Shown here one piece after another: positions 44,628-54,595 of a stretch of 64,000 nucleotides of DNA. The stretch comes from Spirochaetales bacterium (GTDB lineage Bacteria; Spirochaetota; Spirochaetia; UBA9216), in assembly GCA_016342585.1 (NCBI GenBank), contig JAEINK010000003.1, forward strand, positions 62,001 to 126,000, read 5' to 3'. Under the pieces are notes generated by a model. The model worked only from the letters and a program-made list of their open reading frames with translations. It was not told the DNA's origin and searched no databases. The position numbers and the translations under genes are program-made. The stretch's first letter is position 1. Each line of letters opens with the position of its first letter.

Positions 44628-45737
44628 ATGTCAAAAGATGAGAGCCGTGGCCTATTATATTTGAGAATTACTGAAAAGCTTAAAAGTGAGATAGTCAGCA
44701 GACGTATCTCTCCTGGAGAACAGCTTCCCGGTGTAAGGGCGCTTGCCGCCAGGTTTGAAACCTCCGGGAAAACTATCTCCCGTGCTCTGGATGAGCTTGA
44801 AGTTCTTGGCTTTATCGAGAGGACCCAGGGGAAAGGGATTTTTGCCAGGTTAAATACGGGAGCGGAGTCATCCGTCCATTCTCCCCTGGGGTGTATCTGC
44901 CCCGGACGGGATGATATTTCCGCCGATATGATTGTTGCCGCTCTGGAGGAACAGGCCGGTCTCGAAGAGAGTGAACTCTTAATCCGACGGTATGATCCGG
45001 ACAAGGAGAATATTCCCGATATAATATCAGGAATGAGCGAACATTCTGTTCGGGGGATCTTTGTCGTCTCATCAGCCCTTCCGTCTCCTGATTCCCTGAA
45101 TATTTCTATCCCTCTCCTTTTTTTGGGGGCTGGTGGACGGGCCTATAGTTCTGATGAAGTGGAAATATCCTCTATTCTCTGGGATCTTAGGGGTGGAATG
45201 GATGATAGCATTGAACATTTGGCTGATAGCGGCCATGAAAGGATAGGGTTTATAGGAACAGGGAGAAGTGAAGCAATGGACCCCGGACTCCACCACTTCA
45301 AACGTGCTCTCGCAGTCCGGGGGTTTGACTATAAACCTGACCGGTGTAAAAGTTGCTCCTCCGATGGGGATGAGGGGTTTTCTGCTGCCGGTGATATCCT
45401 GAAAAGCTCGCCGGATATCACCGCCCTGGTGTGCCAGCATGATCATCTTGCTGTTGGGGCCATGAGAGCGGCTGCTGCTTTGGGGATAATGGTTCCGGAA
45501 GAGTTGTGCATAATCGGCTGGGGGGGAACCGAACTCGGGGCGGCGGCAGTTCCATCTATAACCACTGTTGCCTTTGACCCGGAAGTCATGGCCTCCGCAG
45601 CTCTCGGCTGCATGGAACGGATTTCTTCCCGCCCCGGTACTTCCGGGGCTGGCTTGAAACTCCTTCAGCCTTTACACCTTGTGATACGGGAGTCTTCGGT
45701 CAGCCGTGTTGATGAGTTCGATGATAAATGGGTGTAA
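44628..45737 (+). CDS. GntR-type HTH fused to LacI-type ligand-binding domain
   Basis: A 369-residue regulator. An N-terminal GntR winged helix (residues ~6-72, RISPGEQLPGVRALAARFETSGKTISRALDELEVLGFIERTQGKG in part) is joined to a LacI/periplasmic-binding-like effector domain (about 85-360) with GHERIGFIGT and ALVCQHDHLAVGAM. This layout is seen in AraR-type sugar regulators. The ATG at 44628 follows AGGAGAG. It points tail-to-tail at the solute-binding lipoprotein gene at 45750. Confidence 0.88.
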   Translation: MSKDESRGLLYLRITEKLKSEIVSRRISPGEQLPGVRALAARFETSGKTISRALDELEVLGFIERTQGKGIFARLNTGAESSVHSPLGCICPGRDDISADMIVAALEEQAGLEESELLIRRYDPDKENIPDIISGMSEHSVRGIFVVSSALPSPDSLNISIPLLFLGAGGRAYSSDEVEISSILWDLRGGMDDSIEHLADSGHERIGFIGTGRSEAMDPGLHHFKRALAVRGFDYKPDRCKSCSSDGDEGFSAAGDILKSSPDITALVCQHDHLAVGAMRAAAALGIMVPEELCIIGWGGTELGAAAVPSITTVAFDPEVMASAALGCMERISSRPGTSGAGLKLLQPLHLVIRESSVSRVDEFDDKWV

Positions 45738-45749
45738 TTGATCTGTAAT

Positions 45750-47039
45750 TTAGAGGCTTGGCCTTAAATTATACCAATTCCTGAGGTTTTCTTCCAGGGG
45801 AAGTCTGTTTTCTGTCTGAATGGATTCTTTTCTGAGCCATGGGATGATAACATCTTTCCTTATCTCTTCCCAGCTGTAGGGCAGGATTTCAGGAAATAAC
45901 AGTTCTCTCTGACCTGGTATTTTTCCAACAAGGATCGAATAGAATCTGGGGAATTCCAGCTGGTTAACCAGATAAAGGCTGGAAAATCCTCTTGCGATAC
46001 CGAATTTTCGAATTCGTTTGAACTGGGATGATTCCAGAATCGCTGATTGAGTCTCCTGCTGGAAAAACCATTCAAGAAACGCAGCCGCTGATTTTTTGTC
46101 TTCACCCTTTTTCAGGATACCGGCATAAAGGACGTCATCGCAGACCGGGACCCTCTGACCATCAGAGATCCACCTTATATCAAGGCTTTTTTTCTCTGCT
46201 ATAGGGATTTCATAAAACGCCTCCATCGTTGTGAATGCGTAAAGGATCCGCCCTGAATTCACCGATTTAAACCAGGGTTGGTAAAGGTATTTTTCCTGAA
46301 AGGCCAGCTCCCCCTCCAGAGAACCGGGAGGCGGATACTCTTCGTCTTCCTCTGTTTTCGGTGGTGCCGGGGGTGTTGCTGTACGGATGGTGTCGAGGAC
46401 CTGATTTAATTTTTCAGAATTCCATTCAGGGAGACTGCTATCCGTTTCATGAAAATCAGCACCATTAAGTTTGGTGAGTTCATAAAGATAGTGGCCATCC
46501 CACAAGGATGAGAAGCCTCTCACCGGAAAATTATCTTTTCCGGTAAAAAGATTTACTTCATTTTCAAGATCATCATTTGAGAATAAACCATCGGATTCAT
46601 CTGTTATACCATTTCCTGTTTTGTAATAGAGGAGGGGCAGGTTGAATGATACCGGTAATGTCCTCTGAACGCCATTATTATCCACTCCGTTTAAAAGGAG
46701 TTCCTGATAAAACTGAGCCGGATCCACCTTTCCTTTTTCGGGATCAAAGAAGTAGGAGATGTCTTCCAGGTACGGGGTATATTTTGCTGAATTCAGATTT
46801 GTGGAAATGATCAGGTCGGGAATATATGTTCCTGTCAGGAGTGCTGCCCCCGGATCTTCCTTATAGACAATCTTTATTCGATACTGATCCTGCTGAGAGT
46901 TAAAGAGATCCGCATAGGTAGTGATTTCGGGTATATTGGTCCAGAATTCAGCTGTGTTGTCCGGGATGGTACAGCCGAAAAAGAAAACAGAGGAGAGGAG
47001 AAGGAGAATAATTGCACCACCGGTTTTTCGTTTCATCAT
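45750..47039 (-). CDS. Orphan extracellular solute-binding lipoprotein
   Basis: A 429-residue lipoprotein (lipobox FFFGC) resembling family 1 sugar-binding proteins, with TYADLFNSQQDQYRIKIVY (in part), PVSFNLPLLYYKTG, FSSLWDGHYLYEL and ILKKGEDKKSAAAFLEWFF. A Pro- and Glu-rich insert (TPPAPPKTEEDEEYPPPG) near the middle is unusual. No permease genes accompany it. It may feed a shared ABC transporter or act as a receptor. The start could be either of two adjacent ATGs (47039 or 47036). Confidence 0.8.
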   Translation of the reverse strand: MMKRKTGGAIILLLLSSVFFFGCTIPDNTAEFWTNIPEITTYADLFNSQQDQYRIKIVYKEDPGAALLTGTYIPDLIISTNLNSAKYTPYLEDISYFFDPEKGKVDPAQFYQELLLNGVDNNGVQRTLPVSFNLPLLYYKTGNGITDESDGLFSNDDLENEVNLFTGKDNFPVRGFSSLWDGHYLYELTKLNGADFHETDSSLPEWNSEKLNQVLDTIRTATPPAPPKTEEDEEYPPPGSLEGELAFQEKYLYQPWFKSVNSGRILYAFTTMEAFYEIPIAEKKSLDIRWISDGQRVPVCDDVLYAGILKKGEDKKSAAAFLEWFFQQETQSAILESSQFKRIRKFGIARGFSSLYLVNQLEFPRFYSILVGKIPGQRELLFPEILPYSWEEIRKDVIIPWLRKESIQTENRLPLEENLRNWYNLRPSL

Positions 47040-47195
47040 AGGTACTCTAATTGTCAGACCGGGATGTGTCAAGAAAGGGTGATAAAGTTCTCGTTTTCAC
47101 AGATATTTATCTGGATGTTCAAACCGATTTTCATCGAACCTTTTCACCGGGGGTACTCTTGAACTGGTTCACGATTCCATGCTTTAGTATCCTTA

Positions 47196-48137
47196 ATGAA
47201 AGAGCCTTTTTATACCTATAGTTCATATATCAAAAAAAGGTGGGGAAAACCTGTGTACCGGGTAGGTGTTGATGCCGGGTTCTCATGCCCTCATGCGGCA
47301 GGCGGCGGTTGCTCCTATTGTGATAGTCATGGGGGGCGGGCGGCCTGGTTGAGGAATCAGAACCATTCTGATCTGAAAGGTCTTGGCGGTTCAGAAATCC
47401 TTGACTCTCTTGGAAAGCAGATCGATTCCGGGATTGAATTTTTAAAAAGAAGATACAAAGCTGAAGGGTTTATCCTCTATTTTCAGGCGAATTCCAATAC
47501 CTACGCACCAGTGGAGGAGCTTCGGGAAATATACGATTTTGGCCTCGCCAGGGGGAATTTCTGTGAACTGGCGGTATCGACCCGCCCGGACTGTCTATCT
47601 CCTGAAAAGGTAGAACTGCTTGCCTCCTATCAGACTCATGACCGGGATGTCTGGGTCGAGTTGGGCCTCCAGACTGCTAATGATATTACCTTAAAAAGGA
47701 TAAACAGGGGACATACCCGCAGTGAATTCATTGAAGGGTTCCGCCTCCTGCGGGAGCAGGGGATTAAAATTGTCGTTCATCTTATCCTGGGATTGCCCGG
47801 GGAGGGGGTGGAAGAGCTCTCCGAGACCCTTGCTCTTATGAGGGAGCTGAAACCTGAAGGAATAAAACTGCATAACCTTCATATTCCAAGGAATACGCCC
47901 ATGTATGAGGAGTTTCTCCGGGGAGAAATCACGGCCCCCTCCTCCTCTCGTCATCTTGAGTTGCTTCAATTTGCCATTGAACGGATACCTGAGGATACGA
48001 TCGTTCTCAGGCTCACCTGCGATACCCCGGGCGGTCCCGGTGCTCCCAGAAAGTTCTGGAACAAGTCCCTTATCTTTTCTGAATTAAAAAAAAATATGAT
48101 ATCTGAAAATATGTTTCAAGGGCGGCTGTCCTCTTAA
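47196..48137 (+). CDS. Radical SAM protein, TIGR01212/YhcC family
   Basis: A 313-residue radical SAM protein. The cluster-binding motif is CPHAAGGGCSYC, with an insertion between the first two Cys typical of the YhcC/Elp3-like group. FQANSNTYAPVEELREIYD, ELGLQTANDITLKRINRGHT and HLILGLPGE (in part) are well conserved in this family. Function in bacteria is unsettled, possibly RNA modification. It is divergent from the lipoprotein gene. Confidence 0.9.
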   Translation: MKEPFYTYSSYIKKRWGKPVYRVGVDAGFSCPHAAGGGCSYCDSHGGRAAWLRNQNHSDLKGLGGSEILDSLGKQIDSGIEFLKRRYKAEGFILYFQANSNTYAPVEELREIYDFGLARGNFCELAVSTRPDCLSPEKVELLASYQTHDRDVWVELGLQTANDITLKRINRGHTRSEFIEGFRLLREQGIKIVVHLILGLPGEGVEELSETLALMRELKPEGIKLHNLHIPRNTPMYEEFLRGEITAPSSSRHLELLQFAIERIPEDTIVLRLTCDTPGGPGAPRKFWNKSLIFSELKKNMISENMFQGRLSS

Positions 48138-48182
48138 TATTCTTGTGATATACTATAGAAAAGTAAACAGCGGGGGTCTGGA

Positions 48183-48683
48183 ATGCCTTTTCAGGATGGA
48201 CGAGTATTTGATCTCATTGATCAACTTGGTGAATATTATTCTCAAAACATTGATAATGCTTTTTTGCGTCCTTCTTTTTCACGGATTAACATAAGCCGTG
48301 AAGACTGGGAACGGATTGCTGCGCTGGCGAACCAGTCCGAATATGAAAAGGCACAGGGGTATAGTTTCTGGGAGCTTTATGAGATGATCCTGGCTATGGC
48401 AAGGTTTGTTTCCAAGGCAAGGAATGAGCTGGCCCCCAATATCAGGGCGATTTTATCTGAAAGTTCCGGAGGGTTCGGAAGTGCTGCTCCCCGGGGAAAT
48501 GATATTCTGAAAGATATGGCTATCAGTAATTTCAGGGCCAATCTTGATGTTCTTGCCGACAAGGTTCATGAATTGTATATGAGGACAGCCCTTGTGGACA
48601 AGGAATCCCACAAGGTAAAAGCTCCTGTGTATACCAGGATGCCCGATCTTGCCGGAATTGGGAGTCTACTTGTCACTAAATAA
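48183..48683 (+). CDS. Helical protein of unknown function
   Basis: A 166-residue soluble, mostly helical protein that I do not recognise, with a central SREDWERIAALANQSEYEKAQ (in part) and SFWELYEMILAMARFVSKARNEL segment (in part). It follows the radical SAM gene by 45 bases, with a ribosome site GGGGGTCTGG ahead of its ATG, and overlaps the VanZ-like gene. Confidence 0.65.
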   Translation: MPFQDGRVFDLIDQLGEYYSQNIDNAFLRPSFSRINISREDWERIAALANQSEYEKAQGYSFWELYEMILAMARFVSKARNELAPNIRAILSESSGGFGSAAPRGNDILKDMAISNFRANLDVLADKVHELYMRTALVDKESHKVKAPVYTRMPDLAGIGSLLVTK

Positions 48684-49065
48684 TACTATTCGTATTGCCG
48701 CTTTCTGGGGATTCATATTTATTATAATTTCAGTATCTCTTCTCTCTCTTTTACCTCGGCCATTACCTAACCTGCCGGATAAGCCGGGTTTGGATAAGAT
48801 CCTCCATTTCATAGCCTATACTGCGGTGGGGTTTACCCTGCATCTCTATTTTCATATGAGACCCCGGGGGCGTAAGGGGGGAGTGAATGTGCTCTGGTTA
48901 GTGCTGCTCTTCTGTATCATCTATGGGGGGGCAATTGAAATTCTGCAGGGGTATACCGGGAGGAGTCCAGAGTGGTTCGATTTGCTTGCCGATGGAGCGG
49001 GGGGGCTTTTCGGGGCTTTTCTTTCAAGCCTTCTGTTAAAATTACTGCCGGAACACCACGAATAA
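48670..49065 (+). CDS. VanZ-like small membrane protein
   Basis: A protein of about 131 residues with four predicted membrane helices, VanZ family (SLLPRPLPNLPDKPGLDKILHFIAY in part; AIEILQGYTGRSPEWFDLLADGAG in part). The likely start is TTG at 48670 behind TTGGGAG, overlapping the upstream stop by 14 bases; TTG at 48649 or 48658 is possible. The family's role is unknown outside teicoplanin resistance. Conserved E, R and D in the loops are intact. Confidence 0.8.
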   Translation: MSLNNTIRIAAFWGFIFIIISVSLLSLLPRPLPNLPDKPGLDKILHFIAYTAVGFTLHLYFHMRPRGRKGGVNVLWLVLLFCIIYGGAIEILQGYTGRSPEWFDLLADGAGGLFGAFLSSLLLKLLPEHHE

Positions 49066-49095
49066 TAAAAAATCTTTCATAGCCCTTATTTTTCC

Positions 49096-50163
49096 TTAAG
49101 TATTCTTCTCTTTTTCAGGAAAAAGCCGAACATCGGCCCAGAGAGCCGCCTCTTTTATCATTTTATCCTCGGACAGTTCATGTTTTTTAATATAAGATTC
49201 AAGCTTTTTCCCGTCCGGGTGGTTGCCTGTTGCTATCAAGGCATTCCTCAGGATGTATTGCTCTTTGATCCAGCCCTGATCAAGGGTTGTTCCTTTGAAT
49301 AGTGACTTTATGTCATTTCTTGTAGTACCGGCAGTGAGGATCCTCTCGAGGGGAATTTCAGGACCTGGATTGCTCCTTCCCGAAGTTCCCGGTTCCTTTG
49401 TTTTATGATTATAAGGGCAGCGATCCTGACACTCCTGACACCCATAGATACGGGTCCCCCAGAGGGGGAAGAACTCGGCCCTCATCTCACCTGTCGACAT
49501 GGATTGAAGGCATTTCCCCCTGTCTACAACTCCTGGTTTTATAATTGCCCTGGTTGGGCAGGATTTAATACAGATCATGCATTTGCCGCACTCCTCTCCG
49601 GGGGGCAGGGGAAGGGCGTTTTTTATGTCTTTCGAATTTTCCGGAAACCAGGGGAGAAGCATCCCGCTGAGTACGATCCCGGAACCCAAATCTCTTGATA
49701 TGAGGAGAGAGTTTTTACCTATAAAACCGATCCCAGCTGCAGCGGCAAAGGCCTTTTCAGGAAACCTTGAATTACAGAATATTCTAAACATCCTTTTCGA
49801 ATAGCCTGTTCTTTTTCTGAGTTCTGTATTTATGATTTTATGTTTGCCGACAGCTTTTTTATAGTAATTATCAGAGGCAAAGGGGGCCACCTCTCCTGAT
49901 GGCTCCTGCGGCTGTTCATGCTCCGAACTAGGACTTTCCATAATTGGGAGGGCGGTTATAAGTATACCTTTTAATCCTGAATTTATAGCGTCAGTCAATA
50001 GTTCCGGCACGGCGTGAGTAGATGTTTGATCCGTTGAAAGTGACTTAATATACCACTCTGTGAACTGGGCGAGATCAAGAAATCCTATATGGGAAAATCC
50101 CTGTTCACCTGTCAGTGTGGTAATCTCTTTCCGGGATGGTAATTTAAAAGAAATATCATCCAT
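49096..50163 (-). CDS. queG: Epoxyqueuosine reductase
   Basis: A 355-residue Fe-S and cobalamin enzyme for the last step of queuosine tRNA modification. GIGFIGKNSLLIS marks the N-terminal domain. Two [4Fe-4S] motifs follow: CGKCMICIKSCPTRAI and YGCQECQDRCPYN. A C-terminal HEAT-like helical region contains ILRNALIATGN. I start at the ATG at 50163; a longer reading would run into the divergent gene at 50237. No other que gene is in the window. Confidence 0.9.
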   Translation of the reverse strand: MDDISFKLPSRKEITTLTGEQGFSHIGFLDLAQFTEWYIKSLSTDQTSTHAVPELLTDAINSGLKGILITALPIMESPSSEHEQPQEPSGEVAPFASDNYYKKAVGKHKIINTELRKRTGYSKRMFRIFCNSRFPEKAFAAAAGIGFIGKNSLLISRDLGSGIVLSGMLLPWFPENSKDIKNALPLPPGEECGKCMICIKSCPTRAIIKPGVVDRGKCLQSMSTGEMRAEFFPLWGTRIYGCQECQDRCPYNHKTKEPGTSGRSNPGPEIPLERILTAGTTRNDIKSLFKGTTLDQGWIKEQYILRNALIATGNHPDGKKLESYIKKHELSEDKMIKEAALWADVRLFPEKEKNT

Positions 50164-50236
50164 ATGTTGTGCATCATAACCTAATACTATGAAAATTAGA
50201 ATTGACAGATAGGGTTTTTTTCCATACCATTTGTAA

Positions 50237-51817
50237 ATGGCTAACGAGTTTCCCACCGAATCTGAACCCCAAAAAGGGGCGTATGGTTTTTTTGCAAAGA
50301 TCCTCTCTTTAATCTTTTCCGGTGATGATCCGGATAAGGAAAGACGACGTATTATTAAGGAGCTTGGCAAGATACTGTCAAAGAGTAAATATAAGTTCTA
50401 TAAACCCCGGAGTGAAGAGGCTTTACCCAAGCTCGCCCGTTTATTTTATGGTATTTACAAGCTGATCGCTCCGGCTCAGGTAATGCTGGATCATGCTGAT
50501 TCTTCCCAGATTTTCAAGTTTATCCTTATCGAAAATGAGTTTACCGAAGAGCAGATGGCGCTTAAGGACTCCTTTTCCGAAGAGGCTATCCGGGAACTCA
50601 TTAAATCGAGATCCGATCGTAAAGAGGCTGTGTCCGGTATAAAAGACAATCTTGTAAAGTTGTATTCGATTTTCGATAGTGATCGGAGCCGTAAAATCGA
50701 GAATACTTATGCACTTTTTAAGATTTTCATCGAGTTTATAAATCTGGATTACTATTTTATCCTGAGGAAATTTGACAGCCGCTTCCCGGAGAATGATTTT
50801 AACTACAATCCTAACTTTGAGGCTATTAATGGGGATTATGTTTCCGAAGATCTGAAGGATTTCCTGGAGTATTTTCCTCTCATCAATTTGGATTCGGACT
50901 GGGATTCCCTTTTTGATGCCCTTCAGGTTTATAAGGGGACCGATGTTATATCCAGAGGAAGCTGGAAGAAGATGGTCCGGAACCTTTCAGAAATCAATCG
51001 CTCACATGTCCTTGAACAGATTGTAAAGCATATTGATCAGAACCCCGCCTATAAGCCTATAACCCAGTTTTCTTCAGAAAATATCGTCGAATCCTATCTT
51101 AATAAATTGAAAACTCAGACAGAGATGACCATTCAGAAGGTTATCCAGGAAGAGCGTTCAGATAAAATTGATAAACTCGTCATTCAGGTTTTTGGAACTA
51201 CAGCTGTATCCCGGCTGAATTATTATACCGATAAGGCCAATCTCTCCTTCCAGAAGAAGATGCTTGGTGGATTTCTTCATGTGGTTCCTCTGAACTATTT
51301 AAAGGCCTTCCTGCTCGACTATGTTAAGAAAGATGTTCGTGATGTTGTAAATCTGCTGATAGTCAAGGGTGAATGGCCTGTGAGGATTACCAGTCAACAG
51401 CTTTCCGAATCATTTGCAAGTCTTCTTCAGACTGCCGAAGAGCTTGTCGCTTTCGATGAATCTCTCTCTCAGGAGGGGGAGGTGGGGAGCCAGTTGTGGA
51501 CTGTCTTTAAACGTTCCGACAGGGATCCCAACAGCATGACCGTATTACGGCAGAAGCTGAAAGAGCTCAATGACAAGGCTTATGGGTATATTCAGCAAAG
51601 TGGCCGGAATCTGGTTGTCATCGGTAAGAATCTGAAGGCGTGTATAGAAGATTATGAGAAGGTAACTCCTGAAATGATCACAAACTGGAAACAGATTGAT
51701 GCTTCGCATCCCGGGGACGTAAAAACCGAATTAGTCGAGTGTTACAAGAAGCTGTATTATTTTATCCAGCTTATACAGCAATATTTGAAGAAGAAAACAA
51801 CGAATGATGAAAAATAA
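50237..51817 (+). CDS. DUF5312-like protein
   Basis: A 526-residue cytoplasmic, strongly helical protein that I associate with DUF5312, a family seen in spirochaetes. No catalytic motif, membrane segment or signal peptide is visible; charged helices with RRRIIKELGKIL and a C-terminal YYFIQLIQQYLKKK segment dominate. It overlaps the DUF4954 gene by 14 bases, so the two are coupled and probably act together. No function is known to me. Confidence 0.72.
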   Translation: MANEFPTESEPQKGAYGFFAKILSLIFSGDDPDKERRRIIKELGKILSKSKYKFYKPRSEEALPKLARLFYGIYKLIAPAQVMLDHADSSQIFKFILIENEFTEEQMALKDSFSEEAIRELIKSRSDRKEAVSGIKDNLVKLYSIFDSDRSRKIENTYALFKIFIEFINLDYYFILRKFDSRFPENDFNYNPNFEAINGDYVSEDLKDFLEYFPLINLDSDWDSLFDALQVYKGTDVISRGSWKKMVRNLSEINRSHVLEQIVKHIDQNPAYKPITQFSSENIVESYLNKLKTQTEMTIQKVIQEERSDKIDKLVIQVFGTTAVSRLNYYTDKANLSFQKKMLGGFLHVVPLNYLKAFLLDYVKKDVRDVVNLLIVKGEWPVRITSQQLSESFASLLQTAEELVAFDESLSQEGEVGSQLWTVFKRSDRDPNSMTVLRQKLKELNDKAYGYIQQSGRNLVVIGKNLKACIEDYEKVTPEMITNWKQIDASHPGDVKTELVECYKKLYYFIQLIQQYLKKKTTNDEK

Positions 51818-53795
51818 GCATAGAAATCTCAAACCGGATGAAGTGAAGCTCCTGGAACTCCAGGGTTGTACTTCATCTGATTGGTCTAAAGTACAAACTT
51901 CAGACCCATTTAATTCTGCACGAATTAAAAATGTCCGCTTTTCAGGGGATATAAAATTGGGAACATTCCAGGGAGAGACCGAATTTTTCGGTGGTTTTTC
52001 CCTGCCCACGGGGATCGAAAATGCTGCCCTCCACAACTGCCGGGTCGGTGATGATGTTTTTATCCGAAATATCGGCAGTTATATCTCTAATTACAGGATC
52101 GAAGATAGGGCGGTTATTGATGATGTTCAGATCATTGCCGTGGAAGGTCTCGCAACTTTTGGGAATGGCGTTCGCGTTCAGGTTATAAATGAAGCCGGTG
52201 GAAGGGAGCTCCCTATCTACAACCACCTCTCCTCACATATTGCCTATCTTTTGGCCCTCTACAGGCATGATGAGGAACTTCTTGAAAAACTTGAATCTCT
52301 TGTTTCTGACTATGTGGAAAAGCATACATATAAAGAGGGTGAGATCGGTGCGGGCGCCAGGCTTTTAAACTGCGGCATCATTAAAAATGTGACCATTGGC
52401 GGTCATGCCCTTGTGCAGGGTACCTCGATACTTGAAAACGGGACAATTCTCAGCAAGGAGAGTGCCCCTTCCCGAGTTGGCAGTAATGTCATCGCCCGGG
52501 ATTTTATCTTTTCCACTGATTCCAGAGTATCGGAAAATACAATTATATGTAAATGTTTTGTAGGTCAGGCCACCGAGTTAGGCCGTCAGTATTCTGCTGA
52601 AAACTCTGTTTTCTTTGCCAACTGTGCGGGTTTTCACGGAGAGGCCTGTGCAATTTTCGCCGGCCCTTATACGGTAACCCACCATAAATCCACACTCCTT
52701 ATCGCCGGGCTTTACTCCTTCATGAATGCGGGAAGTGGTTCAAACCAGTCCAACCATATGTATAAACTTGGCCCCGTGCATCAGGGGATAGTCGAGAGAG
52801 GGTCGAAGACCAGCTCTGATTCATATATGCTTTGGCCTATGAGGGTCGGAGCATTCACCCTTGTCATGGGGAGGCATACTGGGAACTCGGATACAACAGA
52901 TCTTCCCTTCTCTTATCTTATCGAGGACGGGGGAGAGTCTATCTTAGTGCCTGCAGTGAACTTGAGATCTGTGGGTACCATCCGGGATTCCAAGAAGTGG
53001 CCCCGCCGGGACAAAAGGCGGGATGAAAATAAAACCGAGTTTCTGACTTTTCATCTTTTAACTCCCTATACGGGAGAGAAAATCCTCCGGGGAATTAAAC
53101 TGCTCGAAGAGATCCGGGATAATGCTGGATTTTCATCCCAGACCTTTTACTATAATGGTGTGAAGATTCGACGGTCGGCTCTGCAGAAGGGGCTTGAGAT
53201 ATACAGGCTGGCCATGAAGCGCTACCTGGGCAATGTGGTTGTTTCGGTTCTTCGACAGGGGGCGATTACCTCCAGAGCTGAATTGTCATCGCGTTTTGAA
53301 CTCAAAGAGCCTCACGGTGCGGGTTCCTGGATGGATTTAGCGGGATTATACCTTCCCAAATTTGTGGAAGATGAGTTTCTCTCGGATCTTAAGAGTGGTC
53401 AGCTTGGTTCTATGAAGGAAATTCATGACAGACTGGGAGAGTATCATGAACTTTTTGAAGATTATGAGTTGGCCTGGGTGAATCAGGTCTTTGTTGATGA
53501 GAGGGGCGTGGCCTTAAAAGATTTTACATCAGAGAATTTCTGTGAACTCATCTCTGAATGGATCATGGCCGTAGAAAAACTGGATCGCATGCGGTGTGAA
53601 GATGCGGAGAAGGAATTCTTTCATACATCAAAGATGGGGTTTGGAATTGATGGTGATAGTGATGTTCAGGATGCTGATTTCAAAGCCGTCCGGGGCAGTG
53701 CGGAAGAGAATGATTTTATCATGGAGCTTAAGGAGCGACTCATCCTTAAGAAGCAGTCGGCAAAACAGCTTATCGACCTGTTTTCTAACCTCTAA
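51804..53795 (+). CDS. DUF4954 protein with left-handed beta-helix
   Basis: A 663-residue protein of the DUF4954 type. Residues ~40-290 contain hexapeptide-like repeats (for example AALHNCRVGDDVFIRNIGSY and GARLLNCGIIKNVTIGGHAL) typical of a left-handed beta-helix, and the segment HHKSTLLIAGLYSFMNAGSGSNQSNHMYKLGP (in part) resembles a nucleotidyl/acyl-transferase core. A helical C-terminal third follows. The nature of the reaction is unknown. The start ATG (51804) lies inside the DUF5312 gene; the stop abuts the HAD gene tail-to-tail without a gap. Confidence 0.8.
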   Translation: MMKNKHRNLKPDEVKLLELQGCTSSDWSKVQTSDPFNSARIKNVRFSGDIKLGTFQGETEFFGGFSLPTGIENAALHNCRVGDDVFIRNIGSYISNYRIEDRAVIDDVQIIAVEGLATFGNGVRVQVINEAGGRELPIYNHLSSHIAYLLALYRHDEELLEKLESLVSDYVEKHTYKEGEIGAGARLLNCGIIKNVTIGGHALVQGTSILENGTILSKESAPSRVGSNVIARDFIFSTDSRVSENTIICKCFVGQATELGRQYSAENSVFFANCAGFHGEACAIFAGPYTVTHHKSTLLIAGLYSFMNAGSGSNQSNHMYKLGPVHQGIVERGSKTSSDSYMLWPMRVGAFTLVMGRHTGNSDTTDLPFSYLIEDGGESILVPAVNLRSVGTIRDSKKWPRRDKRRDENKTEFLTFHLLTPYTGEKILRGIKLLEEIRDNAGFSSQTFYYNGVKIRRSALQKGLEIYRLAMKRYLGNVVVSVLRQGAITSRAELSSRFELKEPHGAGSWMDLAGLYLPKFVEDEFLSDLKSGQLGSMKEIHDRLGEYHELFEDYELAWVNQVFVDERGVALKDFTSENFCELISEWIMAVEKLDRMRCEDAEKEFFHTSKMGFGIDGDSDVQDADFKAVRGSAEENDFIMELKERLILKKQSAKQLIDLFSNL

Positions 53796-54455
53796 TTAAA
53801 CCAGGGCTGGTTCGTTAGAGAAGAGTTCTGCAATCTCTTCGGGGGATTCAAATATATAATCGGGAGAAAGTCCTTTAACCGCCGCTTTGTCAAGGTTGCC
53901 CCAGGTGACCATCCCAACCCGCATTCCGGCGGCTTTTGCTCCGAGATAGTCAGGCATCCCGTCTCCGATGTAGAGACAGTCCTCCGTTTTGTGTCCCATT
54001 TTTAGAGCACCCATCTGCAGTCCTGCCGGTTCCGGTTTGTGGTGTATGAACTCCTCTTCACCAAGCATCACCGGAAAATATGACGACAGACCATTGATTT
54101 CGATGATTTCCCGGACAACATCTCCCCGGCAGTTTGAAACAATACCCATGGCAATACCTGTTTTTTTCAACCTTTTTAACATCCCACAAACACCGGGATA
54201 GGGGCGTGTGAGTTCCTTTGAGGCTTGTGTGTGAGCTGTATAGAAATAGGCTACCATTTCGGCAACTTTGTCCGGCTCCGTTATTCCTGTCAGTTTTGAA
54301 ACCCTCTCGTGGGTTGTAGAGGATAGATCCATAAGGATCTCCTCTGCCGGGTGATTTCCCGATCCATAGTGTGCCATGGTTCTATTTGTTGCTATGACAA
54401 CCGATTCAAGAGAGTTCATAAGGGTACCGTCATGGTCAAAAAGTATACATTTCAT
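53796..54455 (-). CDS. HAD-superfamily phosphatase (phosphoglycolate phosphatase-like)
   Basis: A 219-residue HAD hydrolase. Catalytic motif I is FDHDGTLMNS, motif II VSNCRGD, motif III Lys in HHKPEPAG, and motif IV YIGDGMPDYLGAKAAG. The helical cap matches the phosphoglycolate phosphatase/beta-phosphoglucomutase group. Motif I has His between the Asps (DHDGT), which is common. Substrate cannot be told. Confidence 0.9.
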   Translation of the reverse strand: MKCILFDHDGTLMNSLESVVIATNRTMAHYGSGNHPAEEILMDLSSTTHERVSKLTGITEPDKVAEMVAYFYTAHTQASKELTRPYPGVCGMLKRLKKTGIAMGIVSNCRGDVVREIIEINGLSSYFPVMLGEEEFIHHKPEPAGLQMGALKMGHKTEDCLYIGDGMPDYLGAKAAGMRVGMVTWGNLDKAAVKGLSPDYIFESPEEIAELFSNEPALV

Positions 54456-54595
54456 TACTGCTTTATATCATGAATCTGGTGAAAAGAACAACGGCGGTGA
54501 GTTTCTATCAGTATAATGAGGTTATGAAAAATCAGTTTCAGGTCCAGCTCAGAACTTCTTCTTGAGATTAGTTCTTACTGACTCTATAATGAGGA

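Noticed and set aside
49096-50370. N-terminally extended queG from 50370
   Set aside because: The extension overlaps the divergent DUF5312-like gene and lacks family similarity; the ATG at 50163 fits.
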